In this document: piece after piece, positions 26,695-36,177 of the stretch
Position numbering within the stretch: the stretch's first letter is position 1
Layout: every line of letters begins with the position of its first letter
Assembly (NCBI GenBank): GCA_001769385.1
Contig: MEPB01000048.1
Span: forward strand, 85,548 to 136,353
Source of the DNA: Bacteroidetes bacterium RIFCSPLOWO2_12_FULL_35_15
Lineage (GTDB): Bacteria > Bacteroidota > Bacteroidia > 2-12-FULL-35-15
Direction of reading: 5' to 3'
Length of the DNA stretch: 50,806 nucleotides
Translations under genes and position numbers: made by a program
Notes under the pieces: model-generated
Told to the model about the DNA's origin: nothing
The model's database searches: none
What the model saw: only the letters and a program-made list of their open reading frames with translations

Positions 26695-27975
26695 ATGGAA
26701 TTACTAATCATTTTTATTTTATCCTTTTTGAATGGATTCTTTGCTCTATCAGAAATTGCTTTAGTTTCAGTAAAAAAAAGCCGAATTGAACATCTGGCTT
26801 CAAAAGGTAGCAGCAGGGCAAAAACAATATTGAAATTGCTTGAAAATCCTGAAAATTTTCTCTCTTCTGTACAGGTTGGTATAACATTAATTGGTATTAT
26901 ATCCGGTGCATATGGAGGCGCAACCCTTACCGATGATATGGAAGGTTATCTGTCAGGTTTCTTATTTCTTCATCCTTATGTTCATGATATATCATTAATA
27001 ATTGTAATTAGTGGAATTACATATTTTTCCATCGTAATAGGGGAGCTGGTTCCTAAATCTATTGCAATGAATAATGCCGAAGCTATCGCTTTAACTTGTG
27101 TTCCTATAATAAAATATTTTACAATAGCGACCTATCCATTTGTGAAGTTATTGTCTGTTTCAACTAAATTGATTTTAAAGATATTTCGGGTTAAAGAAAA
27201 CGAAAATGAAAGGGTAAGTGAGGAGGAATTGCTCTTTATGCTAAAAAACGCTGGTAAGCAGGGAGTTCTGGAGAAAGAAGAAAGTCAGGTGCATCAAAAT
27301 CTTTTTTCATTTACCGATCAAACAGCCAAATCATTGATGACTAATAGTAAAGAAGTGGAGTGGATAAACTATACTGATGCAAAAGAAAAGATTCTTAGCC
27401 AACTAAAAGAAAGTGTTCATTCTAAGTTTATTGTCAGTGATGGTTCTATAGATAAAATAAAAGGAGTTATAACCATAAAAGATTTTTTGGAGAACCATAA
27501 CCGTGAAAAATTTAAATTAGACGACATTATTAATGATCCTATTTTCTTTGTTTCAACTACCCCTGCTTTTAAAATTCTCAATATATTTAAGACTAAGAAA
27601 CAATACATAGGTATTGTTTTGGATGAATTTGGAGGTGTAAAAGGCATAATTACACTTCATGATTTAATAGAAGCAATCGTTGGAGATTTGCCGGATGAGG
27701 ATGAAACAGATGATAAAAATATCATCAGAAGAATAGACGGAACGTATCTGATAAATGGAAAGACACTTGTTTTTGAGTTGAATCAATACTTTCAACGAGA
27801 AATTATTAAGGATAACATTTCAAAATATACAACCATATCCGGCTTTCTTCTGGAACATTTAAAAACTATTCCCAGTGCAGGAGATAAAGTCGATCATAAC
27901 AATTTACAATTTGAAATTATGGATATGGACGGCAATAGAATTGATAAAGTGTTAATGAACCTGATAAAAAAGTAA
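26695..27975 (+). CDS. hemolysin/CNNM-CorC family membrane protein (DUF21, CBS pair, CorC_HlyC)
   Basis: The protein has 426 residues. A DUF21/CNNM transmembrane domain (about 1-190) begins MELLIIFILSFLNGFFALSEIALVSVKKSRIE and has four helices with GELVPKSIAM. Two CBS domains (about 205-330) follow, including IGIVLDEFGGVKGIITLHDLIEAIVGDLPDE, and then a CorC_HlyC domain. This order matches YtfL/YfjD and gliding-motility GldE relatives, which are linked to divalent-cation (Mg2+, Co2+) transport; function in Bacteroidota is not settled. It lies between a repeat element and the convergent Lrp gene, with no partner, so it is probably monocistronic. Confidence 0.82.
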   Translation: MELLIIFILSFLNGFFALSEIALVSVKKSRIEHLASKGSSRAKTILKLLENPENFLSSVQVGITLIGIISGAYGGATLTDDMEGYLSGFLFLHPYVHDISLIIVISGITYFSIVIGELVPKSIAMNNAEAIALTCVPIIKYFTIATYPFVKLLSVSTKLILKIFRVKENENERVSEEELLFMLKNAGKQGVLEKEESQVHQNLFSFTDQTAKSLMTNSKEVEWINYTDAKEKILSQLKESVHSKFIVSDGSIDKIKGVITIKDFLENHNREKFKLDDIINDPIFFVSTTPAFKILNIFKTKKQYIGIVLDEFGGVKGIITLHDLIEAIVGDLPDEDETDDKNIIRRIDGTYLINGKTLVFELNQYFQREIIKDNISKYTTISGFLLEHLKTIPSAGDKVDHNNLQFEIMDMDGNRIDKVLMNLIKK

Positions 27976-28017
27976 AGAAACAGAAAACAAAAGAGTGCTC
28001 CATTTTATACAACCCGC

Positions 28018-28482
28018 CTAAACAAATTTATAATCTGTTTTGTGTTTTACTTCAGTCATAACAAAGGAACTGTGAACATGAGCAATGTTTTCTGCTGCAG
28101 CTAGTTTATTCATCAGAAAATCCTGATACTGATTCATATCAGAAGCAACCACTTTCAATAAATAATCATTGGTGCCTGCTGTGTGATAACATTCCATCAC
28201 CTCATCCAGTTTTACAATTGCTAATTCAAATTTTTTCAACATTGGTTTGGAATGTAATTGTAAAGAAACATTGCAATAAACAATAAGAGCCTTTCCGATT
28301 TTTTCCTCATTAAGTAAAGCAACATATTTTTCGATAATTCCATTCTTTTCCATTCGTTTTATCCGCTCATAAGTTGGCGTTACAGAGAGTCCTACTTTAT
28401 CTGCAATTTCTTTTGTATTTAGTTTGCAATTTTTTTGAAGAAGGAGTAAAATTTGCTTGTCGATTTTATCTAATTTTTCCAT
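28018..28482 (-). CDS. Lrp/AsnC family transcriptional regulator
   Basis: The protein has 154 residues. An N-terminal winged helix-turn-helix (about 5-60, LDKIDKQILLLLQKNCKLNTKEIADKVGLS) is followed by a beta-alpha-beta RAM ligand domain (about 70-145, with ECYHTAGTNDYLLKVVA). Such proteins sense amino acids as octamers. It is divergent from the transsulfuration gene over a 320-base gap, a frequent pairing when the regulator controls the neighbour. The regulated gene and ligand (methionine or another amino acid) are inference. Confidence 0.87.
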   Translation of the reverse strand: MEKLDKIDKQILLLLQKNCKLNTKEIADKVGLSVTPTYERIKRMEKNGIIEKYVALLNEEKIGKALIVYCNVSLQLHSKPMLKKFELAIVKLDEVMECYHTAGTNDYLLKVVASDMNQYQDFLMNKLAAAENIAHVHSSFVMTEVKHKTDYKFV

Positions 28483-28584
28483 GTAGTTTTTTTTTCTGTT
28501 TTGTTAGTTCTTGTAGTAAAAAAATAATTTAATAATCTGTTAATATTCAAAAATATAGTTTTATTTTCTATATATCGCATTTAA

Positions 28585-28616
28585 TTTAGAAATAAAAAAC
28601 AGTTGCTTTAACTTTG
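28585..28616 (+). promoter_or_regulatory. promoter of the transsulfuration gene
   Basis: TTTA (28585-28588), then exactly 20 bases, then TAACTTTG (28609-28616), a full match to TAnnTTTG. It predicts a 5' leader of about 180 bases that includes the REP-like repeat copy 3. Confidence 0.5.
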
Positions 28617-28633
28617 AATAAGAGTAATTGAAT

Positions 28634-28772
28634 GGGTCGTTCCGACTATTTCGGCATCGCTCAGTATAAACTCCGAGGAGGAATCTTTAAATTTATTCGC
28701 ATAATTATAAACAAGTAAAAAAATGATCGGTACCCGTCAAGCTCAATGCAAGTTTACCGAAATGACCTGTAA
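28634..28772. repeat. degenerate REP-like extragenic repeat (copy 3), inverted halves
   Basis: GGGTCGTTCCGACTATTTCGG on the plus strand at 28634 and its inverted counterpart ending CCGAAATGACC near 28769 form head-to-head halves. The internal CTCAGTATAAACTCCG is shared with copy 1 near 11090. The repeat is transcribed in the leader of the following gene. Confidence 0.5.
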
Positions 28773-28802
28773 AATTTAAATTCATAAAATAAATTAGTAA
28801 CC

Positions 28803-30080
28803 ATGGCAGCAAAATCAATTTCAAAACAAAAAAGCAAAAGGGTTTTGAAACCCGAAAGTTTAATGATGAGTTACGGTTATAAACCTGAACTTTCAGAGGG
28901 CGCAGTAAAATGTCCCATTTTCCAAACATCCACTTTTGTTTTCAAAAATGCAGAAGAAGGAAAGGCATTTTTTGAAGTAGCTTACGGAAAACGTCCTTTG
29001 GGCCCACATGAAAAAACAGGATTAATTTATAGCCGTATCAATAATCCTGATCTTGAAATTTTAGAAAACCGACTTTGTCTTTGGGATGAAGCAGAAGATG
29101 GTGCTGTGTTCGAAAGCGGTATGGCAGCGATAACTACAACTGTTTTAGAACTATTGAAACCTGGGGATCTTCTTTTACACAGTGAGCCGATCTATGGTGG
29201 CAGCGATCATTTTTTTAAGCATATATTAGAAAAATTTGGAATCCATAGCATTGGTTTTATGCCAAATCAATCGAAAGAAGAAATAATCAAATTAGTTAAA
29301 TCTACCGGAAAGTCTGATAGGTTGGCGATGATATTTATAGAAAGTCCTGCTAATCCGACTAACGATTTAATCGATATGAAAATGTGCGTTGAAATTGCCG
29401 GACTGTTTTCTACAAAAGATAAAAAAGTATTAACCGCAATTGATAATACATTCCTTGGGCCTGTTTTTTCACATCCTTTAAAACATGGATTTGATCTGGT
29501 ATTATATTCCGCGACCAAATATATTGGTGGCCATAGTGATGTGATTGCAGGAGCTTGTATCGGTTCAAAAGCTTTATTGAAACGCGTAAAATCATTTCGC
29601 AGCATCATGGGAACGATGGCCTCACCAAATACGGGTTGGTTGTTAATGCGTAGTCTGGAAACATTAAAAATGCGAATGACCTTGCAAGCTGAAAATGCAG
29701 AAAAAATTGCAGCATGGTTAAACAAACATCCTAAAGTAGAAAAGGTTTATTATTTGGGACTTCTAAAAAAAGGGGATAAACAATATGAAACCTACAAACG
29801 TCAATGTTTATCGCCCGGCGCAATGATCAGTTTTGATGTAAAAGGGGGGGAGAAAAAAGCCTTCAAAGTATTAAATGCAATGCAACTTATTAAACTTGCC
29901 GTAAGTTTGGGTAGTACCGAATCATTGGCAGAGCATCCGTATTCTATGACCCACGCACCAGTAAATGATGAATTAAAAATGAAAATGAATTTGACAGAAA
30001 AAATGATCCGGCTTTCTGTTGGTGTTGAAAATTATGAAGATATTATTGCGGATATAGAGCAGGCTCTTGAGAAAATTTAA
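28803..30080 (+). CDS. PLP-dependent cystathionine gamma-synthase/methionine gamma-lyase family enzyme
   Basis: The protein has 425 residues. The Cys/Met metabolism fold is clear: TGLIYSRINNPDLEILE, FESGMAAITTT, the YGGS phosphate turn, and SATKYIGGHSDVIAG with the PLP Schiff-base lysine Lys239. It catalyses a beta- or gamma-replacement/elimination on a sulfur amino acid. The N-terminus has a Lys-rich tail of about 20 residues before the family start. The exact reaction (cystathionine gamma-synthase, methionine gamma-lyase or other) cannot be fixed from sequence. It is divergent from an Lrp regulator, and pyruvate carboxylase follows 78 bases later. Confidence 0.85.
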   Translation: MAAKSISKQKSKRVLKPESLMMSYGYKPELSEGAVKCPIFQTSTFVFKNAEEGKAFFEVAYGKRPLGPHEKTGLIYSRINNPDLEILENRLCLWDEAEDGAVFESGMAAITTTVLELLKPGDLLLHSEPIYGGSDHFFKHILEKFGIHSIGFMPNQSKEEIIKLVKSTGKSDRLAMIFIESPANPTNDLIDMKMCVEIAGLFSTKDKKVLTAIDNTFLGPVFSHPLKHGFDLVLYSATKYIGGHSDVIAGACIGSKALLKRVKSFRSIMGTMASPNTGWLLMRSLETLKMRMTLQAENAEKIAAWLNKHPKVEKVYYLGLLKKGDKQYETYKRQCLSPGAMISFDVKGGEKKAFKVLNAMQLIKLAVSLGSTESLAEHPYSMTHAPVNDELKMKMNLTEKMIRLSVGVENYEDIIADIEQALEKI

Positions 30081-30124
30081 TTTCAAAATCTATTAACAAT
30101 GTTATAAACCAGGGAATTATTAAT

Positions 30125-30132
30125 TATTTTTG
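30125..30132 (+). promoter_or_regulatory. -7 box of the pyruvate carboxylase gene
   Basis: TATTTTTG is a full match to TAnnTTTG, 26 bases before the pyc ATG. The expected -33 site reads GTTA, so that half is weak. Confidence 0.35.
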
Positions 30133-30158
30133 AAACGAACAAATTCCATTCTAATTTA

Positions 30159-33100
30159 ATGAAAATTATATCCAAATTATTGGTTGCCAACCGAGGCGAA
30201 ATTGCTATTCGAATTCTTAGAGCAGCAAGTGAATTGCATATCAAAACGGTTGCCGTTTATACTTTTGAAGACAGGTACTCCCTGCATCGCTATAAAGCAG
30301 ATGAAGCGTATCAAATCGGAAAGGATAATGAACCGTTAAAACCATATCTGGATATTGATGAAATTATTTCAGTTGCAAAACGCGAAGGTATAGATGCCAT
30401 TCATCCGGGTTATGGCTTTTTATCTGAAAATGTGGCCTTTGCAACAAAATGTCGCGAAGCAAATATTTTGTGGGTTGGTCCGGATCCTGAAGTGATGGCT
30501 CAGCTTGGGGATAAAGTGGCGGCAAAAAAAATTGCCTTAAAAGCAAATGTTCCATTAATCGCGGATAGTAAAATTGACCTTACAGATTTTTCGATTGTAG
30601 CATTAGAAGCAAAAAGGATCGGCTTTCCTTTAATGCTAAAAGCCGCGGCTGGTGGTGGTGGAAGAGGAATGCGTGTAGTCAGGGACGGGAAATTATTGGA
30701 GCAGTTATTTAACGAAGCAAAACGTGAAGCGAAAACTGCTTTTGGCAATGATACCATTTTTATTGAAAAATTTATTGAATGTCCTAAACATATTGAGGTT
30801 CAGATCTTAGGGGATAAGCACGGTAATATTGTTCATTTATTTGAACGGGATTGCAGTGTTCAACGCAGATTTCAAAAAGTGGTAGAAATAGCACCGGCAC
30901 CAAATCTGAGGCAGGAAACAAAAAATAAATTATATGGATATGCCTTAGCAATAGCTCGTGAAGTAAATTATAATAATGCTGGTACAGTAGAGTTTTTAGT
31001 AGATAAAAAAGAAAATATTTATTTCATTGAAGTCAATCCGCGCATTCAGGTGGAACATACGGTAACGGAAGAAATAACAGGAATAGATATTGTAAGAAGC
31101 CAGATCTTAATTGCCAGCGGACATGAATTATCGAGCCCGGGAATATTTATTAAAAACCAGGAAAGCGTTCATTGCAATGGATTTGCCATCCAATGTCGTA
31201 TCACCACCGAAGATCCGGAAAATGATTTTAAACCTGATTACGGAACGATTGTCGCTTACCGAAATGCGGGTGGTTATGGAATCCGTATCGATGAAGGAAG
31301 CTCTTACCCCGGGGTTAAAATTTCACCGTTTTTCGATTCTATGCTCGTTAAAATAACGGCTAAGGGAAGAACTTTAAAAGGAACAAGTTTAAGGCTGTTA
31401 AGGACCTTACGGGAATTCAGAATTCGTGGTGTTAAAACAAATATTCCTTTTTTGGAAAATTTGATCATGCATGAAGCTTTTCAAAGCGGGGATATTACGG
31501 TAAATTTTATTGCTGATCATCCGGAATTAACCCGTCTGAAAAAGAAAGCCGATAGCGGAACAAAAATTTTAAAATTTGTTGCGAATACGATTGTAAATGG
31601 AAATCCGGATGTGAAAGTTATTATCCCAAACAAAACATTTTTACTTCCTAAGTTGCCGGATAGTTCCGGAATATCAGGTTATCCGGAGGGTACAAAACAA
31701 TTGTTGGATAAACTTAAACCCCTTGAGTTTGCAAAATGGGTAAAAGCTCAAAATCAGATCTTATTTACAGATTGTACAATGCGTGATGCGCATCAATCTC
31801 TGTTGGCGACCCGAGCACGAACTTCCGATCTGCTTCCATTTGCAAATTCATTTTCAAAACATTTTCCTCAGATGTTTTCGATGGAGGTATGGGGTGGTGC
31901 AACGTTTGATGTGGCGATGCGTTTTTTGCATGAATCTCCATGGGAACGATTAGAGCTGATTAGAGAAGCAATGCCAAATGTTTTGTTGCAAATGCTTATC
32001 AGAGGAGCCAATGCCGTTGGTTATACAGCGTATCCCGATAATTTGGTAGAAAAATTCATTGGAGTTTCAGCAGAAAAAGGAATTGATATATTCCGGATTT
32101 TTGACTCGTTGAACAGTATCGAAAATATGCGTACCAGTATTGATGCGGTTGTAAAAAATACAAATTCAATTGCGGAAGTTTCGATGGGTTATACCGGTGA
32201 TATTTTAAATCCGGATCGACCTAAATTTAATTTGAACTATTATTTAGATCTCGCCAAACGTATCGAAGATACAGGTGCTCACATCCTTTGCATCAAAGAT
32301 ATGGCAGGTTTATTAAAGCCCTATGCTGCTGAAAAGTTAATCAGCGAATTAAAAAAATCGATAAACATTCCTATTCATTTACATACTCATGATACTGCGG
32401 GCATTCAATCTGCAACATATTTAAAAGCAATTGAAGCTGGTGTGGATATTGTGGATGTAGCGTTGTCATCCATGTCGGGTTTAACTTCGCAACCAAATTT
32501 CAATGTGCTGGTGGAAGCATTAAAAGGAACGCCTCGTTACAGCCACTTTGATATTAATACATTGAACGCATATAGTAATTATTGGGAAGATGTTCGGGAG
32601 TTTTATTATCCTTTCGAAGCGGAATTAAAATCAAGTACAGCTGAAGTTTATAAACATGAGATCCCGGGTGGACAATATTCCAATCTGAAACCACAGGCAT
32701 ATTCTTTGGGCCTGGCAGAAAGAATGGATGATATCAAACAAGCTTATATTGATGCAAACGAATTATTCGGGGATATTGTTAAGGTAACACCATCATCCAA
32801 AGTAGTGGGCGATCTGGCCATGTTTATGGTGAATAGTAATCTCACTAAAAAAGATGTTCTGGAAAAAGGCAATACCCTTTCGTTCCCTAATTCAGTGAAA
32901 GGAATGTTGAAAGGAGAGCTGGGGCAGCCTGATGGAGGTTGGCCGAAAGATTTTCAGAAAATGGTATTGAAAGATGAAGTGCCTTTTGTTGATCTGCCGA
33001 ACAAACATTTGTCACCGGTTGATTTTGAGAATGAACTTGTTGATTTCAGAAAAAAATTCTCTTCCGATTTATCACTGGAAGATTTTCTTTCCTACAAATT

Positions 33101-33596
33101 TTATCCAAAAGTTTTTGAAGAATATTTTGCTAGCAAGGAGGAGTGGGGTAATGTGAGTGTGATTCCGACCACCTCATTTTTTTATGGCTTAAGATCGAAC
33201 GAAGAAATTATTATTAAAATAGCTGAAGGAAAAACCATCATTGTTAAATTTTTATATAAATCAGAGCCTGATGATAAAGGCGTAAGAACGGTATATTTTA
33301 AACTAAACGGACAAACACGTGCCATTGAAGTGAAAGACAAGTCAATTAAAACGGATTTCAATCACAACAAAAAAGCAAACGGAGAAAAAGAAATAGGTGC
33401 GCCACTTCCCGGATTACTGAGTAAAATATGGGTGAAGCAGGGTGATAAAGTAAAAGTAAATCAACCATTATTTACCATCGAAGCCATGAAAATGGAAAAT
33501 ACGGTAGTAGCTAATGTTGCAGGTGAAATAATAAATGTGGTTTTAAAAGAAAATTCCCTTGTTGAATTAAATGATTGTGTGGTTGAATTGAAATAA
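30159..33596 (+). CDS. pyc: pyruvate carboxylase
   Basis: The protein has 1145 residues, the normal length for single-chain pyruvate carboxylase. In order: biotin carboxylase domain (about 5-460, with LVANRGEIAIRIL, AAAGGGGRGMR, EVNPRIQVEHTVTE), carboxyltransferase domain (about 540-810, with TDCTMRDAHQSLLATR and MEVWGGATFDVAMRF), then a linker, a C-terminal biotin carrier with EAMKMENT, and biotin on Lys1111. The enzyme makes oxaloacetate from pyruvate, bicarbonate and ATP to refill the TCA cycle. It ends at a strong hairpin terminator shared with the convergent S41 peptidase gene. Confidence 0.96.
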   Translation: MKIISKLLVANRGEIAIRILRAASELHIKTVAVYTFEDRYSLHRYKADEAYQIGKDNEPLKPYLDIDEIISVAKREGIDAIHPGYGFLSENVAFATKCREANILWVGPDPEVMAQLGDKVAAKKIALKANVPLIADSKIDLTDFSIVALEAKRIGFPLMLKAAAGGGGRGMRVVRDGKLLEQLFNEAKREAKTAFGNDTIFIEKFIECPKHIEVQILGDKHGNIVHLFERDCSVQRRFQKVVEIAPAPNLRQETKNKLYGYALAIAREVNYNNAGTVEFLVDKKENIYFIEVNPRIQVEHTVTEEITGIDIVRSQILIASGHELSSPGIFIKNQESVHCNGFAIQCRITTEDPENDFKPDYGTIVAYRNAGGYGIRIDEGSSYPGVKISPFFDSMLVKITAKGRTLKGTSLRLLRTLREFRIRGVKTNIPFLENLIMHEAFQSGDITVNFIADHPELTRLKKKADSGTKILKFVANTIVNGNPDVKVIIPNKTFLLPKLPDSSGISGYPEGTKQLLDKLKPLEFAKWVKAQNQILFTDCTMRDAHQSLLATRARTSDLLPFANSFSKHFPQMFSMEVWGGATFDVAMRFLHESPWERLELIREAMPNVLLQMLIRGANAVGYTAYPDNLVEKFIGVSAEKGIDIFRIFDSLNSIENMRTSIDAVVKNTNSIAEVSMGYTGDILNPDRPKFNLNYYLDLAKRIEDTGAHILCIKDMAGLLKPYAAEKLISELKKSINIPIHLHTHDTAGIQSATYLKAIEAGVDIVDVALSSMSGLTSQPNFNVLVEALKGTPRYSHFDINTLNAYSNYWEDVREFYYPFEAELKSSTAEVYKHEIPGGQYSNLKPQAYSLGLAERMDDIKQAYIDANELFGDIVKVTPSSKVVGDLAMFMVNSNLTKKDVLEKGNTLSFPNSVKGMLKGELGQPDGGWPKDFQKMVLKDEVPFVDLPNKHLSPVDFENELVDFRKKFSSDLSLEDFLSYKFYPKVFEEYFASKEEWGNVSVIPTTSFFYGLRSNEEIIIKIAEGKTIIVKFLYKSEPDDKGVRTVYFKLNGQTRAIEVKDKSIKTDFNHNKKANGEKEIGAPLPGLLSKIWVKQGDKVKVNQPLFTIEAMKMENTVVANVAGEIINVVLKENSLVELNDCVVELK

Positions 33597-33619
33597 AATG
33601 TTGAACCCTAAATATGTTT

Positions 33620-33657
33620 AAAAAAACTCAAAGAAAATTTTCTTTGAGTCTTTTTTT
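33620..33657. terminator. bidirectional terminator between pyc and the S41 peptidase gene
   Basis: Two 12-base arms ACTCAAAGAAAA (33626-33637) and TTTTCTTTGAGT (33638-33649) are perfectly complementary and abut. A T-tract follows on the plus strand and an A-tract precedes, giving a T-tract on the minus strand, so it can end both convergent transcripts. Confidence 0.85.
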
Positions 33658-33681
33658 GAAAAGAATTATTAAAATATAAAA

Positions 33682-35421
33682 CTAATTTTCCTCGCCCTTT
33701 GATTGTTTTAAATTTCTGTATCGATCCTTATCAGGGTTGTACATTGGCTTTTCAGCTTTTACGATGGTAGTTAAAATTTTCTTGTATTGCTCAGGATCAT
33801 TTAAAACAGTTAGGGCCTGTTTCAATTCCGGATCATCTTTCAATGATGCTTCTAATCTTCCGTTTTGAAAGAAGTAGCGTGAAGCAATTTCTTCTTCTAA
33901 AAATTGTTTTATCTCGGGTTTGTATTTTATAAGATCATCTTTTTTGTTATGCATTATTTTTGCTTTTAATGCATCGATATCTGCACTTATTGCATCCAGT
34001 GCTTTATCATCTTTTGCATCTTCTTTCAGTTCGTCAATTGTTTTTTCCGACTTAGTAGTATAGTCATATTCTTTACCATTCAAAAAGGCTACGAAGCTAT
34101 CATATTCTATATCCGAAAGCTTAAATTCTTTTGCAGGGACAATAGTTTCATGAACAATGCGATATTTTGTAGCATAATCAAAAATCAAATTTTTAGTTAC
34201 CAGACTTGCAAGAATGCTGCTGTATTTTTGTGGAACTAACGTAATGTCAGGAGCTACGCCACCACCATCATAAACAATCCTGCCATTTTTTGTTTTAAAT
34301 GCGGAGATCAATGAATCAGGTACTTTTGCAACACTTCCATCTTCATTGCGATGAGAGTAATCTAATGCCTGGATGCAGCGGCCGCTTGGAATATAATATT
34401 TTGCAACCGTAACTTTTAATTGAGCATTATAACTCAATGGACGTGTTTGTTGAACCAATCCTTTACCATAGGAGCGTTGACCAATTACAACACCTCGGTC
34501 AAGATCCTGTAATGAACCCGAAACAATTTCGGAAGCAGAAGCTGAACCTCTATCGATCAATACGGTCATTGGAATGATCAGGTCAACAGGGTTATTAATT
34601 GCTTTGTGCGTTTTATCCCAGTCCTTCACCTTTCCTCGTGTGCTAACAATTTCAGTTCCTTTTTCTGCAAACAGGTTTACAATATCGATTGCTTCTTTTA
34701 GCAAACCACCCGGGTTTCCGCGTAAATCGAATACGATAGATTTTAATTCCGGGTTCTTTTTTAAGTTTAACAATGCATCTTTCACTTCATTAGCAGCATT
34801 TTCAGTAAATCCTGTGAGTTTTATATAACCTATATGTAATGAAACCATTCCGGAGTACGAAACACTTTTGATCTTGATCTCTTCACGATTGATTGTTTTT
34901 TCAATTGGTTTTTTCTCTCCTTCACGGTCAATTAATAATTTAATGACTGTGCTTGCCTGTCCTTTTAAAATTTTACTGATATCATCGGTCTTTTTTCCTT
35001 TTGCATCAATATCATTGATCCTTAATATTTTATCACCGGCTCTCAGATCGGCTTTTTGGGCAGGAAATCCTTCATACGGCTCTGAAATAACAACATAATC
35101 GCCTTGTTGACGAATCAAAGCCCCTATGCCTCCATATTGTCCGGTGGTCATATAGCGGTAATCTTCTATTTCTGATTCAGGAATATAATTGGTGTAAGGA
35201 TCCAGGGAAGCAAGCATCTCATCAATGCCTTTTTTCATCAGGTCGCCCGGGTTGGTTTCGTCAACATAATAAATGTTTAACTCCCGGAACATGGTAGCAA
35301 AAATGTCGAGATTTTTGGATACTTCGAAATAATTATCTACAAAACTGTAGGATATTATTGCATAACCACCAATAAGGATAGCAATAAAAAGGAGTTTGAA
35401 TTTTTTCAGGAATTTTTTCAT
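33682..35421 (-). CDS. C-terminal processing peptidase, S41 family (CtpA/Prc-like)
   Basis: The protein has 579 residues. An N-terminal signal anchor (about 9-27) precedes a PDZ domain (about 85-185, GGIGALIRQQGDYVVI) and the S41 core (about 190-370). The core shows FDLRGNPGGLL, the nucleophile region GSASASE (292-298) and the general-base lysine in SYGKGLVQQ (Lys320). The last 200 residues form a coiled, Lys/Glu-rich extension typical of Bacteroidota members. These proteases degrade or trim periplasmic and membrane proteins. A partial -7 box (CATATTTG) lies just 5 bases before the ATG. yidD follows upstream on the strand by 52 bases. Confidence 0.9.
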   Translation of the reverse strand: MKKFLKKFKLLFIAILIGGYAIISYSFVDNYFEVSKNLDIFATMFRELNIYYVDETNPGDLMKKGIDEMLASLDPYTNYIPESEIEDYRYMTTGQYGGIGALIRQQGDYVVISEPYEGFPAQKADLRAGDKILRINDIDAKGKKTDDISKILKGQASTVIKLLIDREGEKKPIEKTINREEIKIKSVSYSGMVSLHIGYIKLTGFTENAANEVKDALLNLKKNPELKSIVFDLRGNPGGLLKEAIDIVNLFAEKGTEIVSTRGKVKDWDKTHKAINNPVDLIIPMTVLIDRGSASASEIVSGSLQDLDRGVVIGQRSYGKGLVQQTRPLSYNAQLKVTVAKYYIPSGRCIQALDYSHRNEDGSVAKVPDSLISAFKTKNGRIVYDGGGVAPDITLVPQKYSSILASLVTKNLIFDYATKYRIVHETIVPAKEFKLSDIEYDSFVAFLNGKEYDYTTKSEKTIDELKEDAKDDKALDAISADIDALKAKIMHNKKDDLIKYKPEIKQFLEEEIASRYFFQNGRLEASLKDDPELKQALTVLNDPEQYKKILTTIVKAEKPMYNPDKDRYRNLKQSKGEEN

Positions 35422-35473
35422 GAATACAAATATGCTAAATTGTTTAATTGCCTATTGTTAAAAAAAGTAAATG

Positions 35474-35704
35474 TTAAGGTACCGGATCGTGTCCATGTCC
35501 ACCCCAGGGATGACACTTCAAAAAACGTTTAAAAGTTAAATATCCACCTTTGAAGGGCCCATGTTTTTTTAATGCTTCAATTCCATACTGTGAACACGAA
35601 GGCTCAAATCTACAGGATGGCCCCAATAATGGCGAAATAGAATATTGATATACTTTGATCAGCCCTATAAATATATAATTGATCGGAATAAATAAATACC
35701 TCAC
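35474..35704 (-). CDS. yidD: membrane protein insertion efficiency factor YidD
   Basis: The protein has 76 residues from a GTG start. The conserved core is complete: [27 protein letters not shown], then [30 protein letters not shown]. An N-terminal amphipathic segment (about 5-20) associates with the membrane. YidD aids YidC-dependent insertion of membrane proteins. It follows rnpA by 7 bases, the usual gene order, and the two are co-transcribed. Confidence 0.92.
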   Translation of the reverse strand: MRYLFIPINYIFIGLIKVYQYSISPLLGPSCRFEPSCSQYGIEALKKHGPFKGGYLTFKRFLKCHPWGGHGHDPVP

Positions 35705-35711
35705 TTCGTAA

Positions 35712-36083
35712 TTATTGATTGATTTCTTTTACTAAACGTTGCAATCCTTCAATTATTTTTTCTTCAATATCTTTATATTCAATGATTGATTTGGCGGTAA
35801 AAACAATCATTAAATGAATTTTTTTTTCAAGCAGGGAATCATAGAGCGAGTTCTTGTTTTTTCTGTAAGCCTCTCTTATCATCCTTTTAAGCCTGTTTCT
35901 GTCAACTGCTTTCTTAAATAATCGTTTAGGAACACTAATAACCGTTTTCACCGGAACATTATTTTCAGAAGCCTCCAGCCAAACAAATTTAAAAGGAGAC
36001 AGGTGGTAAGAAATACCGCTTTTAAATAAATTTTCAATTAAAACGCTACTGCATAATCGCTCAGCTTTTGAAAAGGTTTGCAT
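35712..36083 (-). CDS. rnpA: ribonuclease P protein component
   Basis: The protein has 123 residues. The RNR motif [13 protein letters not shown] begins at residue 62, and the preceding [11 protein letters not shown] gives the left-handed crossover typical of RnpA. It binds the RNase P RNA and helps mature tRNA 5' ends. rpmH is not adjacent here; instead hemD lies upstream after 94 bases, an order I recall as common in Bacteroidota. A promoter with TTG and TACTTTTA lies directly upstream. Confidence 0.9.
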   Translation of the reverse strand: MQTFSKAERLCSSVLIENLFKSGISYHLSPFKFVWLEASENNVPVKTVISVPKRLFKKAVDRNRLKRMIREAYRKNKNSLYDSLLEKKIHLMIVFTAKSIIEYKDIEEKIIEGLQRLVKEINQ

Positions 36084-36091
36084 AGTAGATA

Positions 36092-36123
36092 TAAAAGTAG
36101 AACTAATAATTTATTTAACACAA
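36092..36123 (-). promoter_or_regulatory. promoter of rnpA-yidD
   Basis: On the minus strand TTG (36123-36121) is followed after 21 bases by TACTTTTA (36099-36092), 7 of 8 against TAnnTTTG. The rnpA ATG starts 8 bases after the box, implying a very short leader. Confidence 0.4.
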
Positions 36124-36177
36124 CAAAATTGTGATGGATATCGTAATTTACTATGTAAAAGGTAGAAAATCGGTGTT

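Larger units (their letters stand above)
28483..28802. other. 320-base divergent regulatory region between lrp and the transsulfuration gene
   Basis: The half near lrp is nearly pure A+T and has an inverted pair ATATAG/CTATAT (28553-28558 and 28568-28573, 9 bases apart) that could be an Lrp operator. The half near the enzyme gene carries a REP-like repeat. A strong promoter lies at 28585-28616. No gene was seen. Confidence 0.45.
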
